DNA from: Hydrogenophaga sp.
GTDB lineage: Bacteria; Pseudomonadota; Gammaproteobacteria; Burkholderiales; Burkholderiaceae_C
Direction of reading: 5' to 3'
Assembly (NCBI RefSeq): GCF_026125825.1
Contig: NZ_JAHCKK010000007.1
Span: forward strand, 1 to 64,000
DNA length: 64,000 nt
This document shows, one piece after another, positions 28,870 through 37,140 of the stretch (the first letter of the stretch is position 1; the number at the start of each line of letters is the position of its first letter). Position numbers and translations under genes: made by a program. The notes under the pieces are model-generated. The model did not search any database. It had not been told where the DNA came from and saw nothing but the letters and a program-made list of their open reading frames with translations.

Positions 28870-29769
28870 ATGACCACCACCCCGGACATCCGCATCGAAG
28901 CCCTCACGCTGACCGCCGCCGACGGCTACTCGCTCGCGGCCCGGCGCTACCGCAGCCCCACGCCGACCCGCGCTCACCTGGTTGTCGGCGGCGCCACCGC
29001 CGTGCCGCAGGGTTTCTACAAACGCTTCGCCGAACACGCCGCGCGCCGCGGCTTCGATGTGCTCACGCTCGACTACCGGGGCATTGGCGAGTCGGCCCCG
29101 CCCACGCTCAAGGGTTTCCGCATGGACTACCTCGACTGGGGACGGCTCGACCTGGCCGCCGGCGTGCAAGCCATGCGCGAGGAGGGCATGTCGCTGTACC
29201 TGGTGGGGCACTCTTACGGCGGCCATGCCCTGGGCCTGCTGCCGCGCCACGACTGGGTGGACGGCGCCTACACCTTCGCCACGGGTGCCGGCTGGCACGG
29301 CTGGATGCCACCGCTGGAGCGCCTGCGCGTGCTGTTCATGTGGCGCGTGCTCGGGCCGGTGTGGACGAGGTTCGCGGGCTATCTTCCCTGGAGCCGTCTG
29401 GGCATGGGGGAGGACCTGCCGCTGGACGTGTACCGGCAGTGGCGCGCCTGGTGCCGTTTCCCGCGTTACTTCTTCGACGACCCGCAGATGCAAGCCATCA
29501 CCGAGCGCTTTGGCCAGGTGCGTTTTCCCATCGTGGCGGCCAACGCACTGGACGACGCCTGGGCGCCGCCGGCCTCGCGCGACGCCTTCATGGCGGGCTA
29601 CCGCAACACCTCGGTGCGCGCGGTGACCATCGACCCTCGCCAGGCAGGCCTGGGTCCGATCGGCCACATGGGTTACTTCCGGCCCAAAGCCTTGCCGCTG
29701 TGGAACGAGGCGCTTGACTGGTTCGAAGCGCTGCGCCCTGCGGCGAACCTCTCTTGGGCGGGCCGTTGA
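28870..29769 (+). CDS. Alpha/beta hydrolase
   Basis: 299-aa cytoplasmic serine hydrolase without signal peptide. The nucleophile elbow is GHSYGGH (Ser115), the acid is probably Asp228 or Asp229 (NALDDAWAPP) and the base His266 (IGHMGYF). The LDYRGIGES segment precedes the elbow. It resembles the YheT/serine aminopeptidase-like group of uncharacterised hydrolases; the substrate is unknown. AGGAG lies 5 bases before the ATG, and it forms an operon with the TetR gene, suggesting a detoxification or ester-hydrolysis response. Confidence 0.85.
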   Translation: MTTTPDIRIEALTLTAADGYSLAARRYRSPTPTRAHLVVGGATAVPQGFYKRFAEHAARRGFDVLTLDYRGIGESAPPTLKGFRMDYLDWGRLDLAAGVQAMREEGMSLYLVGHSYGGHALGLLPRHDWVDGAYTFATGAGWHGWMPPLERLRVLFMWRVLGPVWTRFAGYLPWSRLGMGEDLPLDVYRQWRAWCRFPRYFFDDPQMQAITERFGQVRFPIVAANALDDAWAPPASRDAFMAGYRNTSVRAVTIDPRQAGLGPIGHMGYFRPKALPLWNEALDWFEALRPAANLSWAGR

Positions 29770-29838
29770 GCGCTGGTGTTGTAAAGCTGTGCGGAAATGC
29801 CGAATCGCCAGGGGATAAAGGCCTTGCGGGAGGCTGCC

Positions 29839-29858
29839 GTGTCAAAATGTTTTGACAC
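29839..29858. promoter_or_regulatory. Perfect palindromic operator-like site upstream of S8 protease gene
   Basis: GTGTCAAAA-TG-TTTTGACAC: 9-bp arms with a 2-bp centre, ending 45 bases before the protease ATG. The symmetry suggests binding by a dimeric regulator. Which one is unknown. Confidence 0.6.
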
Positions 29859-29903
29859 CTTTTCCACCTTGCCTCGCAGGCCTTTGCGGCCCTCCCCCCA
29901 TCC

Positions 29904-31826
29904 ATGCGGCGACTGTTTCCAGCACTGCTCCTGTGCTCGGCCACCCTGGCCAGCCTGATCGCCACGCCGACCCTGGCCCAGGAGCGGGCCAGCCGCCGTG
30001 AAGCGGTCGGCCTGATCATGGGGTTCAAGGGCGACGAACTGGAGTCGGGCGCCGAGACGAACCAAGGCCCCTGGGCTGCCGGGCGCGAGCGCGTCCGGTC
30101 GCAGTGGGACCGCAACGCCCGCCAGGGGCGCGAACGGGTGGCCCGGCTGGCGCGCGAGCTGGGCCTGCCGCCAGGCCAGGCCGGCGAGGCCGGCAACGCC
30201 CGACTGTTGCGCTTCGACCGCCCCTTGCGCGGCCAGGCGCTGGACAACGCCGTGCGCCGCGCGCGCCTGCACCCCGACGTGGCCTGGGTCGAGCCCGATG
30301 TGCTGGTGCCCCGACTGGCCGTGCCGGTCAGCCCCAACGACCCGCTGTTTCCTCAGCAATGGCATCTGCAGACGCCCGACTCGGTGAACCGGTCGGCCCT
30401 GAACCTGACCTCTGCCTGGGGCGACACCACCGGCAGCACCTCCGGACCCACGGCGGTCGTGGCCGTGGTGGACAGCGGCATCCGCCCCGGGCATCCGGAC
30501 CTGGCTGGCCGGCTGCTGCCTGGATACGACCTGGTGAGCGAGCTGGCGGTTGCCAACGACGGCGATGGGCGCGACCCGGATCCGAGCGACCCGGGCGACT
30601 GGGTGCATCCCGGCGACCTGGCGGACCCGCTGTTCGCGGGCTGCGACGTGTCCAACAGCACATGGCATGGCACCTTTATCGCGGGGCAGATCGCTGCCGC
30701 CACCGACAACGCCCAGGGCGTTGCGGGCCTGAACTGGGGGGCCAAGGTGCTGCCGGTGCGGGTCTCGGGCAAGTGTGGCGCACGGCTGTCGGACCTGCTC
30801 GACGGCCTTCGCTGGGCGGCCGGCCTGCCGGTCTCGGGTCTGCCGGTCAACCCGAACCCGGCGCGCGTGATCAACCTCAGCTTCGGGGGCGACTCGGCCT
30901 GCACGCCGGCCTACCAGACCACCATCGACGCGGTGACCAACGCGGGGGCCCTCGTCGTCGTGGCGGCGGGCAATTCGAACACCACGCTGACCCGCCCCGC
31001 CGACTGCCGCCGGGTCATGGCGGTGGCCTCGGTGCGCAGGGATGGGGCGAAGGCCGACTACTCCAGCTTCGGCACCCGCGTGGCGCTGGCCGCGCCCGGG
31101 GGCTCGAACGATGCCGGCCCATCCACCTTGCTGTACTCGACCGACAACAGCGGCACGACCGCGCCAGGGGTCGACATGTATGGCTACAAGCAGGGCACCA
31201 GCTTCGCGGCGCCACAGGCCGCCGGCGTCGCCAGCCTGATGCTGGCGGTCAACCCCTTCCTGAGCCCGCGCCAGCTCATCGAGCGCATGAAGGCGGGTGT
31301 CCGGCCGCACGCCACGGCGGCGGAAACCGGGTTGGCCGTGTCGTGTGGGGCCTCCGGCGGCCCTTCCTGCAACTGCACCACCACCACCTGCGGTGCAGGC
31401 CTGCTGGACGCCAATACCTCGGTGCAACTGGCCACCGGCCCGGCGGTCGTGATCAAGCCCGTGGGCGAGGTCGAGCCCGGCACGGTGATCACCCTCGATG
31501 GCGGCCAGAGCGTGCCCATTCCGGGCCGCAGCATCGTTTCCTATCAGTGGGTGCAGGTCAGCGGGCAGCCGGTCACCCTCTCGTCGGCCAACACCGCGGT
31601 GGCCCAGGCCACGTTGGTGGCGGAAGACAGCTATGTGTTCTCGCTCACCGTGGTCGACAATTTCGCCCGCACGGGTGAAGACACCGTGCGAACGGTGGCC
31701 GCCATGCCGGCGCCCGCTGCCAGCGGCGGTGGGGGCGGTGGCTCCACCGGGCAACTTTGGGGCATGAGCCTGTGGGCCTGGGTGATGGCCGTGGCCCTCT
31801 GGCAGCGCCGCCGCCCTCGCGCCTGA
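29904..31826 (+). CDS. Secreted subtilisin-like (S8) serine protease with C-terminal sorting signal
   Basis: Exported peptidase. The 640-aa precursor has a signal peptide (cleavage after TLAQ, residue 25), a propeptide region (about 33-140), and an S8 domain with catalytic Asp190 (VVDSGI), His255 (WHGTFIAG) and Ser433 (GTSFAAP). A PKD/Ig-like domain follows (about 512-600). The C-terminus reads as a Gly run (608-613), one hydrophobic helix (618-633) and RRRPR, the GlyGly-CTERM-type tripartite signal processed by rhombosortases. Extra cysteine pairs (CGASGGPSCNC) lie after the catalytic domain. It appears monocistronic, behind a 20-bp palindrome. Confidence 0.9.
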   Translation: MRRLFPALLLCSATLASLIATPTLAQERASRREAVGLIMGFKGDELESGAETNQGPWAAGRERVRSQWDRNARQGRERVARLARELGLPPGQAGEAGNARLLRFDRPLRGQALDNAVRRARLHPDVAWVEPDVLVPRLAVPVSPNDPLFPQQWHLQTPDSVNRSALNLTSAWGDTTGSTSGPTAVVAVVDSGIRPGHPDLAGRLLPGYDLVSELAVANDGDGRDPDPSDPGDWVHPGDLADPLFAGCDVSNSTWHGTFIAGQIAAATDNAQGVAGLNWGAKVLPVRVSGKCGARLSDLLDGLRWAAGLPVSGLPVNPNPARVINLSFGGDSACTPAYQTTIDAVTNAGALVVVAAGNSNTTLTRPADCRRVMAVASVRRDGAKADYSSFGTRVALAAPGGSNDAGPSTLLYSTDNSGTTAPGVDMYGYKQGTSFAAPQAAGVASLMLAVNPFLSPRQLIERMKAGVRPHATAAETGLAVSCGASGGPSCNCTTTTCGAGLLDANTSVQLATGPAVVIKPVGEVEPGTVITLDGGQSVPIPGRSIVSYQWVQVSGQPVTLSSANTAVAQATLVAEDSYVFSLTVVDNFARTGEDTVRTVAAMPAPAASGGGGGGSTGQLWGMSLWAWVMAVALWQRRRPRA

Positions 31827-31847
31827 GCCGGGCCCGCGGCCGTCGCG

Positions 31848-32627
31848 TCAGCCGCAGCGGCGCAGCGCCTTGCCCGCCATGGCCTCGCGCAGGCCGTCCA
31901 CCGCCACGCGCTGGGCGTCGGTGATGGCCGGCAGGCGCAGCGCGAACGACACGCTCTCGGCCCGTTCCTGCGCCACCTTGGCGGTTCGCACGCCATCGCG
32001 CTCGGTCTGCTGCAGCGCCTGCCGCGCGGCGGCTTCGGTGGAGTAGGTGCCCAGCGCCAGCCCCGGGGCCAAGCCGGTCGCGGTGAGCTCGCGGAACGGC
32101 ACGCCCAGGCCGCGCAATTCGGCTTTCTTGCGCTCCACCTGCTCGGTGTTGTCGTAGCGCCCCATGTAGACGATCCAGCGGCCGCTGCTGCGGGTCTCCG
32201 TGAGTTGCCAGCTGTTCGCGCCCAGACCCAGCAGCGCGAGCTCGGCGCGCAGCAGTTCGGCCTGGGCTTCGGTCAAGCCGCTGGCTTGCCAGCAGGCGCG
32301 TGGACCCTCACCCGCCGGGGCGGCGGCCAAGGGCGGTGGCGGGGTGGGAGCGGCCGGTGGCGGCGGGGCAGCTTCGACCGCGGGGGCTGGTGTGGCCGCT
32401 GACGGGGCTTCGGGGGCCGCCTCGGGCGGCGGCACGGCGGCGGTGTCGACCGGTGTGCCCTTGGGGCCGTTGAGCAGGCGCAAGGCCTCGGGCCTGAGCT
32501 GCTGCGCCAGGCGCTGGGGTTCGCGCTGCTCGACCGGGGCCATGCCCACGCCGCCCAGGTAGCCCTGGGTCCAGGCGAAGTAGCCCGCGTTGGCCAGCAC
32601 CAGCACGATGACCGCCCACCTCAACAC
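31848..32627 (-). CDS. SPOR-domain protein
   Basis: 259-aa membrane-anchored protein: an N-terminal transmembrane helix (about residues 4-20, VIVLVLANAGYFAWTQGY), a Pro/Ala-rich linker (70-105) and a C-terminal SPOR domain (about 115-200; CWQASGLTEAQAE and RWIVYMGRY) that in this family binds denuded septal peptidoglycan. Cell-division association is inferred from the domain. The start overlaps the birA stop by 7 bases, so the genes are coupled. Confidence 0.85.
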   Translation of the reverse strand: MLRWAVIVLVLANAGYFAWTQGYLGGVGMAPVEQREPQRLAQQLRPEALRLLNGPKGTPVDTAAVPPPEAAPEAPSAATPAPAVEAAPPPPAAPTPPPPLAAAPAGEGPRACWQASGLTEAQAELLRAELALLGLGANSWQLTETRSSGRWIVYMGRYDNTEQVERKKAELRGLGVPFRELTATGLAPGLALGTYSTEAAARQALQQTERDGVRTAKVAQERAESVSFALRLPAITDAQRVAVDGLREAMAGKALRRCG

Positions 32628-33421
32628 GGGCGCACACTCACTTCCGAACTGGTGACGGTCAGCATGCCCTGGTCGGTCAGCACCTGCAGGGCGCCGTCGG
32701 GACTCACCCCGCAGGCGGTGCCGCGGGTGCCATCCGAGAGTTGAACCGCCAGGCCCTGCAAGGCGTCCAGGCCCGCAAAACGCTGTGCAAAGGCACTGAA
32801 GCCTTGCGAGGCAAACGCGAGCACGTCCTGCACCAGTGGTGGCGCCACGCGTTCGAGCACCTCCCCTGCCGTGATGCCCATGAGGACCTCGGCCAGCCCG
32901 GCGGGTGCCATGGCGGCCACGGTCGAGCCTTCGGGCACGAGCGCGGCCACGGCCGCGCTGTCGGGGCGGGCGATGTTGATGCCCACGCCGATCACCACCA
33001 TGCGCTGGCCCGGGGCCGCGTCACCGGTGCTTGCGGTCTCCACCAGGATGCCGCCCAGCTTTCGCTGGTGCAGCCAGAGGTCATTCGGCCATTTCAGACG
33101 CACATCAGGGTGCAGGCTCTGGGCCAGGCTCACACCCACGGCGAGCGACAGGCCCGACCAGTTCGAGGGCGCCAGCGGCAAGGCGATGGAAAACGTAAGC
33201 GACTGGCCCGGCCTGCTGTGCCAGCCCTTGCCCAGCCGGCCGCGCCCGGCGGTCTGTTGCTCGGCGGTCAGCAGGACCGGCTCCATGAGCCCGTTGCGCG
33301 CGCGCCGCATGAGTTCGCTGCTGGTGGAATCGATGCTGGGCAGCACCTCCACCGTGAAGCCCGGCAGATGGGGCACCACCGCTTCCCAGACCGCTTCCGC
33401 GTGCGACAACAGGTCAGACAT
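32621..33421 (-). CDS. birA: Biotin--[acetyl-CoA-carboxylase] ligase
   Basis: Activates biotin to biotinyl-AMP and attaches it to the carrier protein of acetyl-CoA carboxylase. The 266-aa product has the class I form with no DNA-binding domain: STSSEL near the start, AEQQTAGRGRLGKGWHS (about residues 54-70), KWPNDLW, GILVE and the small C-terminal domain. Lacking the N-terminal helix-turn-helix, it should not repress biotin synthesis genes. It is co-directional with the SET gene upstream (113-base repeat-containing spacer) and overlaps the SPOR gene. Confidence 0.93.
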   Translation of the reverse strand: MSDLLSHAEAVWEAVVPHLPGFTVEVLPSIDSTSSELMRRARNGLMEPVLLTAEQQTAGRGRLGKGWHSRPGQSLTFSIALPLAPSNWSGLSLAVGVSLAQSLHPDVRLKWPNDLWLHQRKLGGILVETASTGDAAPGQRMVVIGVGINIARPDSAAVAALVPEGSTVAAMAPAGLAEVLMGITAGEVLERVAPPLVQDVLAFASQGFSAFAQRFAGLDALQGLAVQLSDGTRGTACGVSPDGALQVLTDQGMLTVTSSEVSVRPC

Positions 33422-33489
33422 GGGTCATGGGGCGCTGGGGCACGTGACCGGTGCACTGCGCAGCCGGTTGGGACCGCGCGCAGGTATTG

Positions 33490-33526
33490 CCCCCCGCGAG
33501 GAGGCGCCGAAGGCGCTTCGGGGGGG
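33490..33526. repeat. GC-rich hairpin repeat, copy 3
   Basis: CCCCCCG (33490-33496) pairs with CGGGGGG (33519-33525) around GCGCCGAAGGCGC, the same inner block as the 21253-21290 hairpin. It lies between the SET gene stop and birA and may act as a terminator or mRNA-stability element. Confidence 0.6.
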
Positions 33527-33534
33527 TGTCATGT

Positions 33535-34074
33535 TCAGCCGAGCTTGGAGGCGCGTCCCGCGCGCTTGGGGGCCAGCAGGGTGCCTCGGCACTTCTTGGC
33601 GCCGCACCAGCAGGGGTACTCCGCCTTGAGCTTGGGCGTGTAGGGCTCGTCGATCACGAGGCCATAGTCATAGAACAGCTCTTCGCCGGCCTGGATGGGC
33701 CGCAGCGAGCGGATGAACACCCTGCCGTCTTCCACGTCGGCTTCGCAGTTGGGCTGGCAGCTGTGATTGATCCAGCGCGCCGAATTGCCGCCCACCTTGG
33801 CGTCGATCACGTGGTCTTCATCGATGTGGAAATAGAAGGTGTGGTTCGGGTCGCTGGGATCGTGCGGGTGGCGGCGCAGTGCCTCGTCCCAGGTGATGAT
33901 CTCGCCCACGTATTCGATGAGCGTCTCGCCCTCGGCCAGATCGACCACGGCATACACGCCCTTTCCATGCACGCCGGAGCGCCGGGTCTGGATGCGGCGG
34001 CTGGGGGCGGGTGCGGCGGCCTTGGTCTTCGTGGAAGAGGGGCGCGGCTGCGTCTGGCGGGGGCTTTTCGTCAC
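33535..34074 (-). CDS. SET-domain protein lysine methyltransferase with post-SET zinc site
   Basis: Protein-lysine N-methyltransferase of the eukaryotic-like SET family, using S-adenosylmethionine. The 179-aa product has a basic N-terminal tail (residues 1-32), a SET core starting at RRSGVHGKGVYA, the pseudoknot NHSC (103-106), the ELFYDYG motif (Tyr135, Tyr137), and a post-SET CWCGAKKC (Cys155, Cys157, Cys162), which with Cys106 gives the complete four-cysteine zinc cluster of histone methyltransferases. The start is uncertain; GTG 34074 is chosen because further upstream the frame crosses an alternating-GC intergenic tract. It is divergent from topB. The bacterial substrate is unknown. Confidence 0.88.
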   Translation of the reverse strand: MTKSPRQTQPRPSSTKTKAAAPAPSRRIQTRRSGVHGKGVYAVVDLAEGETLIEYVGEIITWDEALRRHPHDPSDPNHTFYFHIDEDHVIDAKVGGNSARWINHSCQPNCEADVEDGRVFIRSLRPIQAGEELFYDYGLVIDEPYTPKLKAEYPCWCGAKKCRGTLLAPKRAGRASKLG

Positions 34075-34131
34075 GGCCGAAATATTTGGTAAGGTTGTTT
34101 CATGCAGGTGCGCGCGGGTGTGCGCGTGCCC

Positions 34132-34154
34132 ATGTGCGCGTGTACACGCGCGTG
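34132..34154. promoter_or_regulatory. Alternating purine-pyrimidine tract with 16-bp palindrome in SET/topB promoter
   Basis: 23 consecutive bases alternate purine and pyrimidine, enclosing the perfect palindrome GCGCGTGTACACGCGC (34136-34151). Neighbouring bases from 34109 are also largely alternating GC/GT. Such tracts adopt Z-DNA or cruciform form under negative supercoiling. It ends 17 bases before the topB ATG. Confidence 0.65.
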
Positions 34155-34171
34155 GAAAGCCGATTGTAGAG

Positions 34172-37117
34172 ATGAAAACCCTGGTCATTGCCGAGAAGCC
34201 ATCCGTGGCCCAAGACATCGTGCGAGCGCTTACCCCGGTGGCGGGCAAGTTCGACAAGCACGATGATCACTTTGAAAATGACAAGTACGTGGTGACCTCC
34301 GCCGTGGGCCACCTGGTGGAGATCGCCGCGCCGGAGGAGTTCGACGTGAAGCGCGGCAAGTGGAGCTTCGCGCACCTGCCGGTGCTGCCGCCGTATTTCG
34401 AGCTCAAGCCGATCGACAAGACCAAGTCGCGTCTGTCGGCGGTGGTCAAGCTGGTCAAGCGCAAGGACGTGACGCGCCTGATCAACGCCTGTGACGCGGG
34501 CCGCGAGGGTGAACTGATCTTCCGCCTGATCGAGCAGTACGCCGGCGGCCTCAAGAACGGCAGCTACCAGCCGCTGGGCAAGCCGGTGCAGCGCCTGTGG
34601 CTGCAGTCGATGACGCCTGCGGCCATCCGCGACGGTTTCGAGCAATTGCGCAGCAACGAGCAGATGCTGGGCCTGGCCGATGCCGCGCGCAGCCGTTCCG
34701 AGGCCGACTGGATGGTCGGTATCAACGGCACGCGCGCCATGACCGCCTTCAACTCGCGCGACGGGGGCTTCTTTCTCACCACCGTCGGCCGGGTGCAGAC
34801 GCCCACGCTGTCCATCGTGGTCGAGCGCGAGGAAAAGATCCGCGCCCACAGAAGCCGTGACTACTGGGAAATCCACGCCAGCTTCCTGGCCGAGGCCGGC
34901 GAGTACCCGGGCAAGTGGTTTGACCCCAACTTCAAGAAACCCACCGGCGACGATGCCGACGCCGAGTTGCGAGCCGACCGCGTCTGGAGCCAGCGCGAGG
35001 CGCTGGCCATCGCCGAGGCGGTGCGCGGCAAGGCCGCCAGCGTCAAGGAAGAGAGCAAGCCCACCACCCAGGCCTGCGGCCTGCTGTACGACCTGACCAG
35101 CCTGCAGCGCGAGGCCAACGGCCGCTTCGGCTTCTCGGCCAAGACGACGCTGCAGCTGGCGCAGAGCCTGTACGAGCGCCACAAGGCCCTGACCTACCCC
35201 CGGACCGACTCGCGCGCCCTGCCCGAGGACTACCTTCCGACCGTCAGGCAGACCTTCGAGATGCTGGCTGGCAGCGGCATGAAGCACCTCGCGCCGCACG
35301 CGAAGACGGCGCTGGACAACAGCTACATCCGCCCGAGCAAGCGCATCTTCGACAACAGCAAGGTCAGCGATCACTTTGCCATCATCCCCACGCTGCAGGC
35401 GCCCAGCGGCCTGAGCGAAGCCGAACAGAAGCTCTACGACCTGGTGGTGCGCCGCTTTCTGGCGGTGTTTTTCCCCAGTGCGGAGTTCATGGTGACCACC
35501 CGCATCAGCTCGGTGCTCAACCACCATTTCAAGACCGAAGGCAAGGTGCTCGTGAAGCCGGGCTGGATGGCTGTCTATGGCAAGGAAGCCGCCGAGGACG
35601 TGGCCGATGCCAAGGAGGGCGACAAGGGCCAGAACCTGGTGCCTGTGCGCGAGGGCGAGACCGTGCGCACCGAGAGCGTCGAGCCCAAGGGGCTCAAGAC
35701 CAAGCCGCCGGCGCGTTACTCGGAAGCCACGCTGCTGGGCGCCATGGAGGGTGCGGGCAAGCTGGTGGACGACGATGAACTTCGCGAGGCCATGCAGGAA
35801 AAAGGCCTTGGCACGCCAGCCACGCGCGCGGCCATCATCGAAGGCCTGCTCACCGAGAAGTACATGTTTCGCGAAGGCCGCGAAATCATTCCCACCGCCA
35901 AGGCCTTCCAGCTCATGACGCTGCTGCGCGGCCTGGGTGTGGAGGAGCTCTCCAAGCCTGAGCTCACCGGCGAGTGGGAGTACAAGCTCGCGCAGATGGA
36001 GCACGGCCAGCTCAGCCGTGCCGCATTCATGGGCGAGATTGCCGCCATGACCGAGCGCATGGTGAAGAAGGCCAAGGAATACGACCGCGACACCATCCCA
36101 GGCAACTACGCCACGCTGTCCACGCCGTGCCCGAACTGCGGTGGCGTGGTCAAAGAGAACTACCGCCGCTACACCTGCACAGGCGCCGACGGCAACAGCG
36201 AGGGCTGCGGTTTCTCGTTCGGCAAGTCGCCGGCCGGTCGCACCTTTGAACCCGAAGAGGCCGAGCAGCTCCTGCGCGACAAGAAGATCGGCCCGCTCGA
36301 AGGCTTTCGCTCCAAGGCGGGCTGGCCCTTCGTGGCCGAGATCGTGATCAAGTTCAACGAAGAAGACAAGAACTGGAAGCTGGAGTTCGACTTCGGCGAC
36401 GACAAGAAGGGCGAGGAAAGCGGCGAGCTGGTGGACTTCACTGGCAGCGAGTCGCTCGGCGCCTGCCCCAAGTGCGGCAGCCCGGTGCATGAGCACGGCA
36501 GCAACTATGTCTGCGAGAAATCGGTGCCGACCCTGGCGCAGCCCACGCCCACGTGCGATTTCAAGAGCGGCAAGATCATCCTGCAGCAGCCGGTGGCGCG
36601 CGAGCAGATGAGCAAGTTGCTGGAGACCGGCAAGACCGATCTGCTCGACAAGTTCGTCTCCATGCGCACGCGCCGCGCGTTCAAGGCCTTCCTGGCCTGG
36701 GACAAGGAGGCCGGCAAGGTGAACTTCGAGTTCGAGCCGCGCGCGAGCAAGTTCCCGCCGCGCAAGACGGCCACGGGTGCTCCCGCCAAGGCCGCCCCTG
36801 CGAAGAAGGCGGCTCCTGCCAAGAAGGCACCCGCGGCCAAGAAAGCCGCGGCGGCCAAGACCCCCAAGGCGCCGCGCAAGACCACCGCCGCCAGCGGCAA
36901 GCAGCCCAGTGCCGCGCTGGCGGCGGTGATCGGCGAAGGCCCGGTGTCGCGCCCCGAGGTGGTGAAGAAGCTGTGGGACTACATCAAGGCCAATGGCCTT
37001 CAGGACGCGGGCGACAAGCGCCGCGTCAACGCCGACGCCAAGCTCGCCGCCGTGTTTGGCAAGCCGCAGGTCACCATGTTCGAGATCGCCGGCATCGTCG
37101 GCCAGCACCTGAGCTGA
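34172..37117 (+). CDS. topB: DNA topoisomerase III with zinc fingers, H1-like tail and SWIB domain
   Basis: Type IA topoisomerase that cuts one strand through a 5'-phosphotyrosine and resolves precatenanes and recombination intermediates. The 981-aa product has a TOPRIM domain (VIAEKPSVAQDI, CDAGREGELIF with the acidic metal triad, to about 155), the IA core with catalytic Tyr342 (TYPRTDS), two zinc-ribbon-like segments (CPNCGG...C at 653-679 and CPKCGS...C at 765-795), a Lys/Ala/Pro-rich tail with APAKKA-type repeats (868-909) and a SWIB/MDM2 domain (911-981). E. coli TopB is 653 aa, so about 300 residues are added. ATG 34172 begins the conserved MKTLVIAEKPS. It is divergent from the SET gene. 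Confidence 0.94.
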   Translation: MKTLVIAEKPSVAQDIVRALTPVAGKFDKHDDHFENDKYVVTSAVGHLVEIAAPEEFDVKRGKWSFAHLPVLPPYFELKPIDKTKSRLSAVVKLVKRKDVTRLINACDAGREGELIFRLIEQYAGGLKNGSYQPLGKPVQRLWLQSMTPAAIRDGFEQLRSNEQMLGLADAARSRSEADWMVGINGTRAMTAFNSRDGGFFLTTVGRVQTPTLSIVVEREEKIRAHRSRDYWEIHASFLAEAGEYPGKWFDPNFKKPTGDDADAELRADRVWSQREALAIAEAVRGKAASVKEESKPTTQACGLLYDLTSLQREANGRFGFSAKTTLQLAQSLYERHKALTYPRTDSRALPEDYLPTVRQTFEMLAGSGMKHLAPHAKTALDNSYIRPSKRIFDNSKVSDHFAIIPTLQAPSGLSEAEQKLYDLVVRRFLAVFFPSAEFMVTTRISSVLNHHFKTEGKVLVKPGWMAVYGKEAAEDVADAKEGDKGQNLVPVREGETVRTESVEPKGLKTKPPARYSEATLLGAMEGAGKLVDDDELREAMQEKGLGTPATRAAIIEGLLTEKYMFREGREIIPTAKAFQLMTLLRGLGVEELSKPELTGEWEYKLAQMEHGQLSRAAFMGEIAAMTERMVKKAKEYDRDTIPGNYATLSTPCPNCGGVVKENYRRYTCTGADGNSEGCGFSFGKSPAGRTFEPEEAEQLLRDKKIGPLEGFRSKAGWPFVAEIVIKFNEEDKNWKLEFDFGDDKKGEESGELVDFTGSESLGACPKCGSPVHEHGSNYVCEKSVPTLAQPTPTCDFKSGKIILQQPVAREQMSKLLETGKTDLLDKFVSMRTRRAFKAFLAWDKEAGKVNFEFEPRASKFPPRKTATGAPAKAAPAKKAAPAKKAPAAKKAAAAKTPKAPRKTTAASGKQPSAALAAVIGEGPVSRPEVVKKLWDYIKANGLQDAGDKRRVNADAKLAAVFGKPQVTMFEIAGIVGQHLS

Positions 37118-37140
37118 TTGTTTCAAGGAGGAATTCCCGC

